DNA from: Bacteroidales bacterium UBA2861
GTDB lineage: Bacteria; Bacteroidota; Bacteroidia; Bacteroidales; UBA932
Assembly: GCA_002350615.1 (NCBI GenBank)
Contig: DEFD01000028.1
Span: 138,496-202,495, forward strand
Reading direction: 5' to 3'
Length of the DNA: 64,000 bases
Shown here: in pieces, positions 51,504-60,218 of the stretch
How the letters are laid out: every line of letters begins with the position of its first letter
Numbering within the stretch: position 1 is the stretch's first letter
The notes under the pieces: model-generated
Databases searched by the model: none
Seen by the model: only the letters and a program-made list of their open reading frames with translations
What the model was told of the DNA's origin: nothing
Made by a program: the position numbers and the translations under genes

Positions 51504-53707
51504 AAAAGATTCTGGCGATAGCCCTCGCGGCTGCATTGTGTTTCCCTGCAGTCGCGGCGAAAAAGGAGAAAAAATCCGGAGCCGCTGCCGTTGAAAGGCA
51601 GTGGTCTGCGCAGAAGGCTCAGGAATGGTGGGCTGCCCAGGAGTGGCCTGTGGGGTGCACATACACCCCGACATATGCGGTGAACCAGTATGAATGCTGG
51701 CAGGCGGATTCTTTCTCTCCGGAAATAATAGAAAAGGAATTCGAGCTCTGCAAAGGTCTTGGCTTCAATCTCGTGCGCATGTATCTGCATGAGGATATGT
51801 GGTTTGCAGATGCCGATGGCTTCAAGCAGCGCATAGGCAAGGTGCTGGACATCGCCGCAGGCAAGGGGCTGAAACTCACCTTCACCTTCTTCACCAACGG
51901 CGGCAGCAGCGCCGAACAGCCCGGCCCCCAGCCCGAACCGTCCGGAGTGCACGGCGGAGGGCACTGGGTGCAGAGCCCGCGGGACGGCATCTTCTTCGAC
52001 GAAAGCCGCTGGGGAGAGCTGAAAGACTATCTGCAGGACATCCTGAAAACTTTCGGAAAAGACAAACGCATACTTTTCTGGTGCATTTACAACGAGCCGG
52101 AAAACCTCCGTTCCAGGACCCGCTACCGCAATGCCCTTCCGCTCATGCGGAAACTCTACGAATGGGCCTGGGAAGTGCGTCCGGACCAGCCGCTTAGTTC
52201 TTCCGTATGGTACGGCCGCGGCGCGAACGGGGATTACCGCCGCATGTGGGACATCTTCTCCTTCGTCTGCCTCAACTCGGACATAATCAATTTCCATTGC
52301 TATCAGCCCGTTTATGAGCTGGAGCCCTTCGTGAAGGAGCTGGCAGTGTTCCACCGGCCTATGATATGCGAAGAATACATGGCCCGCACCCAGGGTTCCA
52401 CCTTTGACAGATGCCTGACTTTCATGAAGCAGGAAAAGATCGGAGCCATCAGCTGGGGCCTTGCCGAAGGGAAATGCAAATGGCGTTATCCCCGCGGACA
52501 CAAGGAGGGCGATCCGGAACCCGAGATATGGTTCCACAGCCTGTATGACGAGAACTACAAACCCTTCAGCGAAATAGAGCTGGAGATGCTCAAGCGCATC
52601 ACCGCGGAAAAGGAGAAAGCCGGGCAGAAGCCGGTCTATCCCATCGACGGATGGGGAGTCCAGGCCCCCGCTCCCGAGAAAGTGAAGCAATGGACCGCGG
52701 AGCAGGCCCGCAACTGGTGGGACGGGCAGGAATGGCCCGTAGGCTGCATGATGATACCCGCCGGCACCCGCAATCAATACGACCTGTGGCAGAGCATAAC
52801 CTGGGATGAATCCCAGCTCCAGCGGGAATTCGCCCTTTGTAGCAAGCTGGGTTTCAACACGGTAAGGTTATATCTTCACGAAGATATATGGTTTGCCGAT
52901 GCCGAAGGATTCAAGCAGCGCATAGGCAAGGTGCTGGACATCGCAGCCGAAAACGGGATTCGCATCACATTCACCTTCTGCACCAACGGCGGCAGCAGCA
53001 AGCCGGTGTTCGGCAAGAAGCAGCAGCCCGGCGACGGATGGGTACAGAGCCCCAAGGACCCCATTTTCTTCGACGAAAGCCGCTGGCCCGAATTCAAGGA
53101 ATACATGCAGGATATCCTGCGCACTTTCAAGGATGACGACCGCATCCTCTACTGGTGCCTGTACAACGAGCCCGAGAATCTGCGCAGCTATCAGCGCAAG
53201 CGCGATGTCATGAAATTTATGGCACAGATGTACGAATGGGCCTGGGAGATTCGTCCGAGCCAGCCTCTCGCCTCTTCGGTATGGTATCCCCTCAACGACA
53301 AGGGGAACCCGAGGGTGCGCTACGACGTGGACGCCTTCGCCCTCGAGTATTCCGACATCATCGTCTTCCACAGCTACCGCCCGCCGGTGGCTCTGCACGC
53401 CATGATAAAGAGCCTGCACCGTTTCCAGAGGCCGATGATCTGCGAAGAGTACATGGCCCGCAACCGGGGTTCCTACTTCGACGCCTATCTGCCCATATTC
53501 AAACGCGAGAAGATCGGCGCCATCAACTGGGGCCTCCTGTCCAAGACGGCTCCCGGCGAAAAGCCGTATTCCATCTGGCAGCACGACATCTTCTACAACG
53601 ACGGCCGCACCCCCTACTGTGAAGCCGAAATCAAATACCTGAAAGAATTCCTCGCGGATAAGAGTGACGCGGGAAAAGATCCCCAATACCCGATAAAACC
53701 CGAATGA
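51500..53707 (+). CDS. Secreted protein with two tandem GH-A-type TIM barrels
   Basis: 735 residues with a Sec signal (ending AVAAK). Two homologous barrels: domain 1 about 35-370, domain 2 about 395-735. Each has EWPVGC near its start, LVRMYLHED or TVRLYLHED, TFxTNGGSS, then IYNEPENLRS/LYNEPENLRS with the acid/base Glu, and RPMICEEYMAR with the nucleophile Glu, so both sites look active. Clan GH-A (GH5-like) is inferred from NEP and the later Glu; the numbered family is not certain. A 35-base identity between domains (51821-51855 and 52910-52944) suggests recent duplication or conversion. A third copy is the next gene. Confidence 0.75.
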   Translation: MKKILAIALAAALCFPAVAAKKEKKSGAAAVERQWSAQKAQEWWAAQEWPVGCTYTPTYAVNQYECWQADSFSPEIIEKEFELCKGLGFNLVRMYLHEDMWFADADGFKQRIGKVLDIAAGKGLKLTFTFFTNGGSSAEQPGPQPEPSGVHGGGHWVQSPRDGIFFDESRWGELKDYLQDILKTFGKDKRILFWCIYNEPENLRSRTRYRNALPLMRKLYEWAWEVRPDQPLSSSVWYGRGANGDYRRMWDIFSFVCLNSDIINFHCYQPVYELEPFVKELAVFHRPMICEEYMARTQGSTFDRCLTFMKQEKIGAISWGLAEGKCKWRYPRGHKEGDPEPEIWFHSLYDENYKPFSEIELEMLKRITAEKEKAGQKPVYPIDGWGVQAPAPEKVKQWTAEQARNWWDGQEWPVGCMMIPAGTRNQYDLWQSITWDESQLQREFALCSKLGFNTVRLYLHEDIWFADAEGFKQRIGKVLDIAAENGIRITFTFCTNGGSSKPVFGKKQQPGDGWVQSPKDPIFFDESRWPEFKEYMQDILRTFKDDDRILYWCLYNEPENLRSYQRKRDVMKFMAQMYEWAWEIRPSQPLASSVWYPLNDKGNPRVRYDVDAFALEYSDIIVFHSYRPPVALHAMIKSLHRFQRPMICEEYMARNRGSYFDAYLPIFKREKIGAINWGLLSKTAPGEKPYSIWQHDIFYNDGRTPYCEAEIKYLKEFLADKSDAGKDPQYPIKPE

Positions 53708-53708
53708 T

Positions 53709-54929
53709 ATGAAAAAGATAATTGCTTTGATAGCCCTGTCATGTGCCATGGCCGTCAGTTCGCCATTAATTTGCGATGCTTCGGAGCGAAGCGACCAGCC
53801 TGCTTCTGCAGGCCGGACAAAGTCCGGAAAAGTCCCCCTGAAAGGGGGTGCAGGGGGTTCGGAAACCCAAGGGGCCATTGTGAAGCAATGGTCCGTGGAG
53901 AAGGCACAGGCCTGGTGGGATGGTCAGGAGTGGCCTGTAGGCTGCTGCTTCGTACCTTCCTATGCCATCAACCAGTTCGAGATGTGGCAGCCCGAGACCT
54001 TCAACCTGCCGGTACTGGACAAGGAATTCGGCCTCTGCGAAGAGCTCGGATTCAACCTTGTACGCATCTATCTGCACGAAGAGCTCTGGTTCGCCGACGC
54101 CGAAGGCTTCAAGGACCGCATCCGCCAGGTGCTGGACCTCACCCAGAAGCATGGCATCAAGGTAACCTTCACCTTCTGCACCAACGGCGGCAGCGATTCC
54201 GAGAAACTCGGTCCTCAGCCCGGTCCCAAGCCGGGAGTTCACGGGGGCGGCCACTGGTGCCAGAGCCCCGGGAAGGACATCTTCTTCAATGAAGACCGCT
54301 GGCCCGAATTCAAGGCATATCTGCAGGACATCCTGCGCAGCTTCGGCAAAGACAACCGCATCCTCTACTGGTGCCTCTACAACGAGCCCGAGAACGTGCG
54401 CATGGGCCGCGACTGCCTCAAATTCATGAAAGAGATGTACGAATGGGCCTGGGAAGTGAGGCCGGACCAGCCCCTCACCTCCCCCGTATGGCAGCGCCCC
54501 GGATACGCCGGCACCAAGACCCGCCTGGACATGGTATCCTTCGTATGCCAGAATTCGGACATCATCAGCTTCCACTGCTACTACCCCGCCAAGGAACTGG
54601 AGACCTTCATAAACATGCTGCACCATTTCCACAGGCCGATGATCTGCCAGGAATACATGGGCCGTACGCTCGGCTCCACCTTCGAGACCTGCCTGCCCGT
54701 GATGAAGCGCGAAAAGGTGGGTGCCCTCAACTGGGGCCTCGTAGAAGGCAAATGCAAATACCGCTTCCCCTGGGGCCACAAGGAGGCCGACGGAGAGCCC
54801 GACCTCTGGTTCCACAGCATCTATTGGGAAGATTACACCCCGTATAACCCTGTGGAAGTAGAAGTGATAAAGAAGATTACCGCCAACAAGGCCGAAGCCG
54901 GGAAGAATCCCAGATATCCAATTAAATAA
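53709..54929 (+). CDS. Secreted GH-A-type barrel with a hairpin-coded insert after the signal peptide
   Basis: 406 residues. The signal peptide (MKKIIALIALSCAMAVSS) is followed by an extra segment, about residues 20-56, of low-complexity coding sequence (SERSDQPASAGRTKSG, VPLKGGAGGSETQG), absent from the two paralogous barrels. The barrel starts at about 58 (VKQWSVEKAQAWWDG) and has EWPVGC, LVRIYLHEEL, TFCTNGGSD, LYNEPENV with the acid/base Glu, and MICQEYMGR with the nucleophile Glu. At DNA level the insert is five consecutive hairpins (53778-53868). Function should follow the paralogues; the insert lengthens the tether only. Confidence 0.75.
   Translation: MKKIIALIALSCAMAVSSPLICDASERSDQPASAGRTKSGKVPLKGGAGGSETQGAIVKQWSVEKAQAWWDGQEWPVGCCFVPSYAINQFEMWQPETFNLPVLDKEFGLCEELGFNLVRIYLHEELWFADAEGFKDRIRQVLDLTQKHGIKVTFTFCTNGGSDSEKLGPQPGPKPGVHGGGHWCQSPGKDIFFNEDRWPEFKAYLQDILRSFGKDNRILYWCLYNEPENVRMGRDCLKFMKEMYEWAWEVRPDQPLTSPVWQRPGYAGTKTRLDMVSFVCQNSDIISFHCYYPAKELETFINMLHHFHRPMICQEYMGRTLGSTFETCLPVMKREKVGALNWGLVEGKCKYRFPWGHKEADGEPDLWFHSIYWEDYTPYNPVEVEVIKKITANKAEAGKNPRYPIK
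53778..53868. repeat. String of five short hairpins inside a coding sequence
   Basis: Five perfect stems in a row: GCTTCG/CGAAGC (53778-53792), GCCTGC/GCAGGC (53798-53813), CCGGAC/GTCCGG (53813-53827), CCCCCT/AGGGGG (53834-53848) and GGGTT/AACCC (53855-53868). The reading frame runs through without a stop. Paralogous genes lack this segment. It resembles in build the hairpin element at 25520-25647. Confidence 0.75.
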
Positions 54930-55948
54930 TGAATCGTTCCGCAATGTCTGCCGCTATCCTCATCTGGCTGTCACTGGCTGCTGCCTGCGGCGGGAAAACA
55001 GCAGTGGACAAGGTCCCCTGTTACAGCAATCCCGTCTGCACCGAACGGCTTCCGGACCCGTCCCTTGTCAGGGGCGGAGACGGCACTTTCTACCTCTACG
55101 CCACGGAAAGCGGCGGACGCGTGCCGGTGATGAGTTCCCCGGACCTCGTGCATTGGAGTTACCACGCATCAGCCTTCCCCGAGGGCGGCAAGCCGCAGTG
55201 GAACGAAGGTTTCAGCATCTGGGCCCCATGCGTGAACAGAATCGGGGACAATTATGTAATGTATTACTCCCTGGCGAAATGGGGAGAACATGAAAAAACG
55301 GGCATCGGAGTCGCCGTCGCCTATAAACCGGACGGCCCCTGGACAGACTGCGGCAAACTTTTCTGCGGAGAGGAAACCGGTGCGGGCGGATGCATCGACC
55401 CCTGCTTCTTCGCCGACGAGAGCGGCAACTGGCTGTTCTGGGGAAGTTTCAAGGGCATCTATGCAGTGAAACTGTCGGACGACGGGCTCAGCGTGGAAGG
55501 CGACTACGGAGCCGGCAAGATACGCATTGCAGGCAGCGCCTATGAGGGCAGCTATATCTTCAAGAAAGATGGCTGGTACTACCTTTTCGCCTCCATAGGA
55601 AGCTGCTGCAACGGCGCCGAGAGCACCTACAAGACAGTAGTAGGGAGATCTTCCTCCCTACTTGGCCCCTACCTGGACAGAAGGGGGGAGAAAATGCTGG
55701 ACAACCATCACGAGATACTGATTCGCGGGGACGCCAGGCCCTTCATCGGCACCGGGCACAATTCGGAAATAATCACGGACGATGCAGGAGACAGCTGGAT
55801 CCTCTATCACGCTTACTCGAAGAACTATATAGAAAAAGGGCGCGTTCTCATGCTGGACAAACTGGTATGGAAAAACGGCTGGCCCTCGGTCACCGGCAGC
55901 GGCGGCACTCCCTCTGCAAAAGCCGAAATTCCGGTATTCAAACAATAA
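54929..55948 (+). CDS. Glycoside hydrolase family 43 lipoprotein
   Basis: 339 residues with lipobox SLAA-A-C20. The five-bladed propeller triad is visible: LPDPSLVRG with D43 as base, GGCIDPCFFADESG with the modulating Asp, and SAYEGSYIFKKDGWYYLF with the acid Glu. SCCNGAESTYKTVVGRS and GHNSEIITDDAGDSWILYHAYS are strong GH43 signs, closest to arabinanase/arabinofuranosidase-like members. Its start shares one base with the preceding stop (TAATG). It ends the run of enzyme genes and is followed by a terminator. Confidence 0.85.
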   Translation: MNRSAMSAAILIWLSLAAACGGKTAVDKVPCYSNPVCTERLPDPSLVRGGDGTFYLYATESGGRVPVMSSPDLVHWSYHASAFPEGGKPQWNEGFSIWAPCVNRIGDNYVMYYSLAKWGEHEKTGIGVAVAYKPDGPWTDCGKLFCGEETGAGGCIDPCFFADESGNWLFWGSFKGIYAVKLSDDGLSVEGDYGAGKIRIAGSAYEGSYIFKKDGWYYLFASIGSCCNGAESTYKTVVGRSSSLLGPYLDRRGEKMLDNHHEILIRGDARPFIGTGHNSEIITDDAGDSWILYHAYSKNYIEKGRVLMLDKLVWKNGWPSVTGSGGTPSAKAEIPVFKQ

Positions 55949-55954
55949 AAGCAG

Positions 55955-55974
55955 CCCCTTCTGCAGGGGTTTTT
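55955..55974 (+). terminator. Intrinsic terminator after the GH43 gene
   Basis: CCCCT (55955-55959) pairs with AGGGG (55965-55969) over a 5-base loop, followed by TTTTT. Short but well placed, 7 bases after the stop. Confidence 0.65.
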
Positions 55975-55986
55975 CGCATTTTTTAT

Positions 55987-55994
55987 TATATTTG
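55987..55994 (+). promoter_or_regulatory. -7 box TATATTTG of the signalling operon
   Basis: Fits TAnnTTTG, right after the terminator, and ends 7 bases before the ATG at 56002, so the leader is very short. No -33 TTTG is seen at standard spacing. Confidence 0.45.
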
Positions 55995-56001
55995 AGGGTT
56001 T

Positions 56002-57936
56002 ATGAAAAGAACCTTCTCCGTACTCATTGCCCTGACAGCGCTATTTTCTGCTGCGGTCGCCCAGAACAATCCATACGAAATAGACGACGAGTGCTACCAG
56101 TATTTCAACAAAGCGGATTTGCTTGCCGGGCAGGACGGATATGAAGAATATGCCTCAAAACTGCTCAACGCGGCCATCATCAAAGGTGATACAAAGGCCC
56201 AGACACTGTACTATGTGGCTCAGTTAAAGGATGTTATACGCCGTGTCCCAGGCAATGAGCCTACTACCCGCCAGCAGGACGAAAGCGTTATAAAAGCACA
56301 GGAAGCCCTGAAACAAGTGTCCGAAAAGCTGGGATACCCGCAATATTACTACTACTCCTACGAACTTGTCCAGAACTACTTCTACAATCACGGCAACCCC
56401 GTGCGCACCATGGAACTGGTTCAGGAGATGCAGACGACAGCCCTCAAGCGCGGAGAGCCCTACGGCGAGTGGATGGGATACCGTTATCTCACCGGCCTGT
56501 ACATAGCGCAGAACGACTACGTATCGGCCAAACGCTTTATCCGTAAGGCCATTGAGATGCACGACAAATCCTCGGACCCTACCATACGCAAGCAATCTGT
56601 GTGCCGTCTTTACTGCGACCTTGCAGACACCTACCCCGTGGGGACGGATTCGTCGAGACTATATGTCGCAAAAGCCGTAAAAGCAGCCCGTGTGCATATG
56701 GACACACTGCGCTGCCACTACTATCTGGCACGGAGCACCGCCCTCGACAAGAATATTCAGGAATACCGCCGTCACAGGGACTGTTGCCTCGCGGACCCCT
56801 CACTTGGAGTTGTGAGCCGCACCGCACCTCAGATGTTCTCCATCATAGATTCCATGATAGACGGGGACATGTCGGAGACTCTCCCTTCCGTGAGCAGGCT
56901 TTCTAAAATCAGGGAAATCAAGTTCATTGCCAATATCGCTGAAGTTTACGGCTTCAAGGAAGAGGCTTTTGCAATAGAAAAACAACTGGTGGTGCGGAAT
57001 GAGCTCCGTCTTGCAGAAGTGAACCAGTCCAAGCTCTCCGAAATGAATGCCAGGATGGGCAACAACACCCTCACGGCTGAACTGGAAAGCGCTACGGAGA
57101 AGGTGCTTCGCATTACGCGCCATTCCATGATCCTGCTCACACTGATCCTGCTCTGCATAGTCACCTTCCTGGTATTCCATATACGCACCCTGCGCAAAAC
57201 CAATATCAAACTCCAGGAAGCCAACGAGAAAGTTACACTTGCGAATGCCGCCAAAACACGCTTTGTGCAGAACATGAGCCATGAGGTGCGCACGCCGCTC
57301 AATGCGATAGTAGGCTTCAGCCAGCTTCTGAGCCTGCCGGACGGAAGCTTCCCGGAAGAGGAAAAAGCGGAATTCGCCAGCCATATCATCAACAATACCA
57401 AGATGCTTACCATGTTGCTGGACGACATCCTGAACACATCTGCGATGGATTCCGGCAACTACCGCATCAATTACTAAGACGGAGAATGCGGCTTCATAGC
57501 CCAGGCGGCCATCAGCAGCGCAGAACACCGCCTGCAGCCAGGCGTACAGCTCCGCTACGAGCAGGATTTCGAGGGAGAGCACTATTTCCGCACGGATCCC
57601 CAGCGAACCCAGCAGATTATCATCAACCTGCTCACAAATGCCTGCAAGCATACTACGGAAGGTGAAATCGTCCTGAAATGTTCCCTGAGCGAGAACCCGG
57701 GAAAGGTCACCTACTCCGTTACCGACACTGGCACCGGCGTCCCCGTAGAACAGGCGGAAGCCATCTTCAACCGATTCACCAAACTCAACGAATTCGTACA
57801 GGGGACAGGACTAGGCCTCAGCATCTGCCGGGATATTGCCGGCAAGATGGGAGGTCAGGTGTTCCTTGACACATCCTACACCAAGGGCGGAGCGAGGTTC
57901 GTATTCACGCTGCCCGAAAAAGCCGAAGAGAAATAA
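56002..57936 (+). pseudogene. TPR sensor histidine kinase interrupted by an in-frame stop
   Basis: The first open part (56002-57477, 491 codons) has a Sec signal, TPR-like helices (about 25-345), a membrane helix (about 376-394), a coiled linker and the HisKA motif NMSHEVRTPLNAI with H427; it ends at TAA 57475-57477. The same frame then continues to TAA 57934-57936 with a complete ATPase domain: NLLTNACKHT, DTGTGVP and GTGLGLSICRDIAG. The total would be 644 residues. The second part has no usable start of its own. One base change (for example GAA or AAA to TAA) explains it. The N-terminal half alone could dimerise but not phosphorylate; readthrough or a sequence error are the other options. 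Confidence 0.8.
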
Positions 57937-57945
57937 AACAAATAT

Positions 57946-58365
57946 ATGATTCCCATTTACGCACAAGAACACGATTACTCAAAGTACAACGTCCTCGCGG
58001 TTGACGACATTCCCCTGAATCTGCTTTTGGTGCAGAAGATGCTGTCCCGCTTCAACTTCAAGATTCGCACTGCCGCCAACGGTCAGCAGGCACTGGATGC
58101 AGTGGCGCAGCAGAAACCGGACCTCATCCTCCTGGACCTCATGATGCCTGGCATCGACGGCTTCGAAGTCATCCGCCGTCTGCGCGAAAATCCTGAAACA
58201 GCGGACATCCAAATCATCATACTTTCCGCACTGAATTCCAACGAAGACATTGTAAAGGGCTTCAACGCAGGGGCCAACGAGTTCATAATGAAGCCCATAA
58301 TCATGGAACGGCTCCTCACCTGCGTGGTGAACCAGATGCAGCTTGTGGAGGCAAAGGGCAAGTAA
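57946..58365 (+). CDS. Receiver-only response regulator (CheY-like)
   Basis: 139 residues, one receiver domain: VDD with D20/D21, phospho-acceptor D64 in LLDLMMPG, S94 and K116 in IMKP. There is no output domain, so it either passes phosphate on or acts through protein contacts. It lies 9 bases after the broken kinase frame, its probable partner. Its stop abuts the next start (TAAATG at 58363-58368). Confidence 0.9.
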   Translation: MIPIYAQEHDYSKYNVLAVDDIPLNLLLVQKMLSRFNFKIRTAANGQQALDAVAQQKPDLILLDLMMPGIDGFEVIRRLRENPETADIQIIILSALNSNEDIVKGFNAGANEFIMKPIIMERLLTCVVNQMQLVEAKGK

Positions 58366-59676
58366 ATGAAACGTGCGGCCGTCCTGATTGCCCTGCTTCT
58401 TTGCTCCTTCGCGGCGGAAGCGCAGATCGTCAACCGACTCAAGGTAGATGACGAAGTCTTCCAGCGTTACGCCTGGGGGCGGATGCAGATGTACAATCCG
58501 GACAATCTGGTACTCGCGGATTCTCTCTATCAGGCAGGCGTTCTCGAAGGTACTTTCCGCTACAAATGCCTCGGTCTCGCCCTGGAGTTCCCGGTGCGAT
58601 TCGCCCAGGGAAATTACGGGCGCATGGACGAAGCCGTGGGGGAAATCAAGCAGATGCTCAAAACCAGGCCGGACACCAGGGCCTTCTACTTCTCCGTAAT
58701 CAACGAATACTGCCAGTATCTCATCCATTCCGGAAGGGCGGCGGATGCCATGCTGGAAGCCCGCGAAATGGAGCGCTTGGCCAACCGTGCGAAAAATGCA
58801 CTCGGGAAGATGTACTCCTACCGCATCGTGGGACTCATCCAGAGCTATCGAAGCAATTCCTGGCTGGCCGTGCAGAACTTCGAAAAGGCGGCACAATACT
58901 GCAAGGAAGCCAAAGCCGAGCATGAACTACCGAACCTTCTGGTGCTGATAGCCCAGGAGCAAACCAAGTTGGGAGAGTTCGACAAGGCGGAAAAAGCATG
59001 CTCCCGGGCCGAAGAATACCAGGCCTTTTTCCCTTCCATGCGCATCAAAACCCTTATGACAAGGGCTTATCTGTACAACGCCCGGGAAGAATGGGAGTCT
59101 TTCTGGCAGTGCTACGACACCCTTGTTGCGGACCCTCTGTATGAAATGCAGACCGAATCCGACTCACGCTGCCGCATCGATGTGGTGTACCTCCGTTCCA
59201 AGGGCCTTTTCGAGCAGGCGCTCGCCCGCGCGGACCAGCTTGGCACGGCCAAAGACCGTCATTCCATGAAGCACGGCATTTACGCAGCCACCGGCCGGTT
59301 CGATTCCGCCTACGGCGAGCTTTCGCAGCTGATGAACGAAAAGGATTCCATATATATAAAGGTGCAGAACGAAGACCTCGCCATCCTGGATGCCGAAATG
59401 AACAATGCCCAGCTGCGTGAAGACGCCGCCCGGCTCAAGGCCCAGAACCAGGCCACCATCCTTGTAGGCTTCCTGCTAATGTTCCTGGTGGCTTTCGTGG
59501 CCATACTGCTGTCCCAGTGGCAGCTCAGGCAGAATCTGGACGAGCTGCGCAACAAAAACAGCCAGATGCTCCAGGCCAGGATCTCATACCGAAAGTTCTT
59601 TGATTCCATAAAAGAGAAGAACGCCCTCAAGCTCATGATAATGCTCAACCGCAAATCCAACAATATCAATCTATGA
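58366..59676 (+). CDS. TPR-like periplasmic sensor protein with membrane helix, no kinase domain
   Basis: 436 residues. A Sec signal (ending AAEAQ) is followed by helical TPR-like repeats (about 25-330; for example EFDKAEKACSRAEEYQ). Near 364-383 is a membrane helix (ILVGFLLMFLVAFVAILL), then a basic coiled tail (LDELRNKNSQMLQARISYRK) of 50 residues. The layout copies the N-terminal two-thirds of the kinase at 56002, but HisKA and ATPase domains are missing. It may be a co-sensor or a decoy that pairs with that kinase. It overlaps the next gene by 4 bases. Confidence 0.65.
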   Translation: MKRAAVLIALLLCSFAAEAQIVNRLKVDDEVFQRYAWGRMQMYNPDNLVLADSLYQAGVLEGTFRYKCLGLALEFPVRFAQGNYGRMDEAVGEIKQMLKTRPDTRAFYFSVINEYCQYLIHSGRAADAMLEAREMERLANRAKNALGKMYSYRIVGLIQSYRSNSWLAVQNFEKAAQYCKEAKAEHELPNLLVLIAQEQTKLGEFDKAEKACSRAEEYQAFFPSMRIKTLMTRAYLYNAREEWESFWQCYDTLVADPLYEMQTESDSRCRIDVVYLRSKGLFEQALARADQLGTAKDRHSMKHGIYAATGRFDSAYGELSQLMNEKDSIYIKVQNEDLAILDAEMNNAQLREDAARLKAQNQATILVGFLLMFLVAFVAILLSQWQLRQNLDELRNKNSQMLQARISYRKFFDSIKEKNALKLMIMLNRKSNNINL

Positions 59677-60098
59677 AACTGAACCTCTCTCTGCTGAAAG
59701 CCCATAAATACGAACTCTACGCCCTCGGCATCTTCCTGACTGGCGGCCTCCTGGGCATGTTGGGACTTATCCAGAAAGTTCCTCTCCTTTTGGGGATTCT
59801 GGGCATTGTCATCCTCACAGCGGGCATGTTCTGGTTCTGCATCAGCTTTACCTCGGAGCGGGCATACAAGAAACTGTACAAGGACAGCTACGAGATTGAG
59901 CATGAAACCATAGAGGACGAAATCAGGAAATCAATGATCGCCCACCGATATCAGGAAGCAGTCATCAACCGCTACGAGTCCGCCTGCCGGGACCTCGGCA
60001 TGAGCGAAGAACAGCAAGTCTGGCTTCTCAAACTGCTCACCGAAGAACAAAAACGCGTGGATGAGCAGATCCTCGCCGAAGGCGGAGGGCATATTTAA
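59673..60098 (+). CDS. Small two-helix membrane protein, unknown function
   Basis: 141 residues. Two membrane helices at about 15-33 and 38-58 (LYALGIFLTGGLLGMLGL, VPLLLGILGIVILTAG) are followed by a charged helical tail (about 65-141) facing the cytoplasm (inferred). No family recognised. The ATGA overlap with the preceding TPR gene ties it to the signalling operon. It could help anchor or regulate the sensor. Confidence 0.6.
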   Translation: MKLNLSLLKAHKYELYALGIFLTGGLLGMLGLIQKVPLLLGILGIVILTAGMFWFCISFTSERAYKKLYKDSYEIEHETIEDEIRKSMIAHRYQEAVINRYESACRDLGMSEEQQVWLLKLLTEEQKRVDEQILAEGGGHI

Positions 60099-60151
60099 GA
60101 GATTTTACAAAAAAAATAATTTATTTTTGGTAATATTCCGACAAGGGATCA

Positions 60152-60191
60152 ATAAAACAAGCGCTGCCGTTTCGGGCAGCGCTTGTTTTAT
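60152..60191. terminator. Bidirectional intrinsic terminator between convergent operons
   Basis: A perfect 17-base stem, ATAAAACAAGCGCTGCC (60152-60168) with its complement (60175-60191), around a GTTTCG loop. T-rich on one flank and A-rich on the other, so it can end both the plus signalling operon and the minus fimbria-type operon. Confidence 0.9.
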
Positions 60192-60218
60192 CGTAGTTTG
60201 GTTATGTCAGAGGATCGA

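Noticed and set aside
55639..55662. Nine-base perfect hairpin inside the GH43 gene
   Set aside because: It encodes the conserved GH43 segment VVGRSSSLLGPY; codon choice there explains the pairing. No T-tract or neighbouring element.
57478..57936. Separate ATPase-domain gene downstream of the kinase stop
   Set aside because: No usable start codon with a leader is present in this frame before the ATPase motifs; it is best read as the rest of the interrupted kinase gene.
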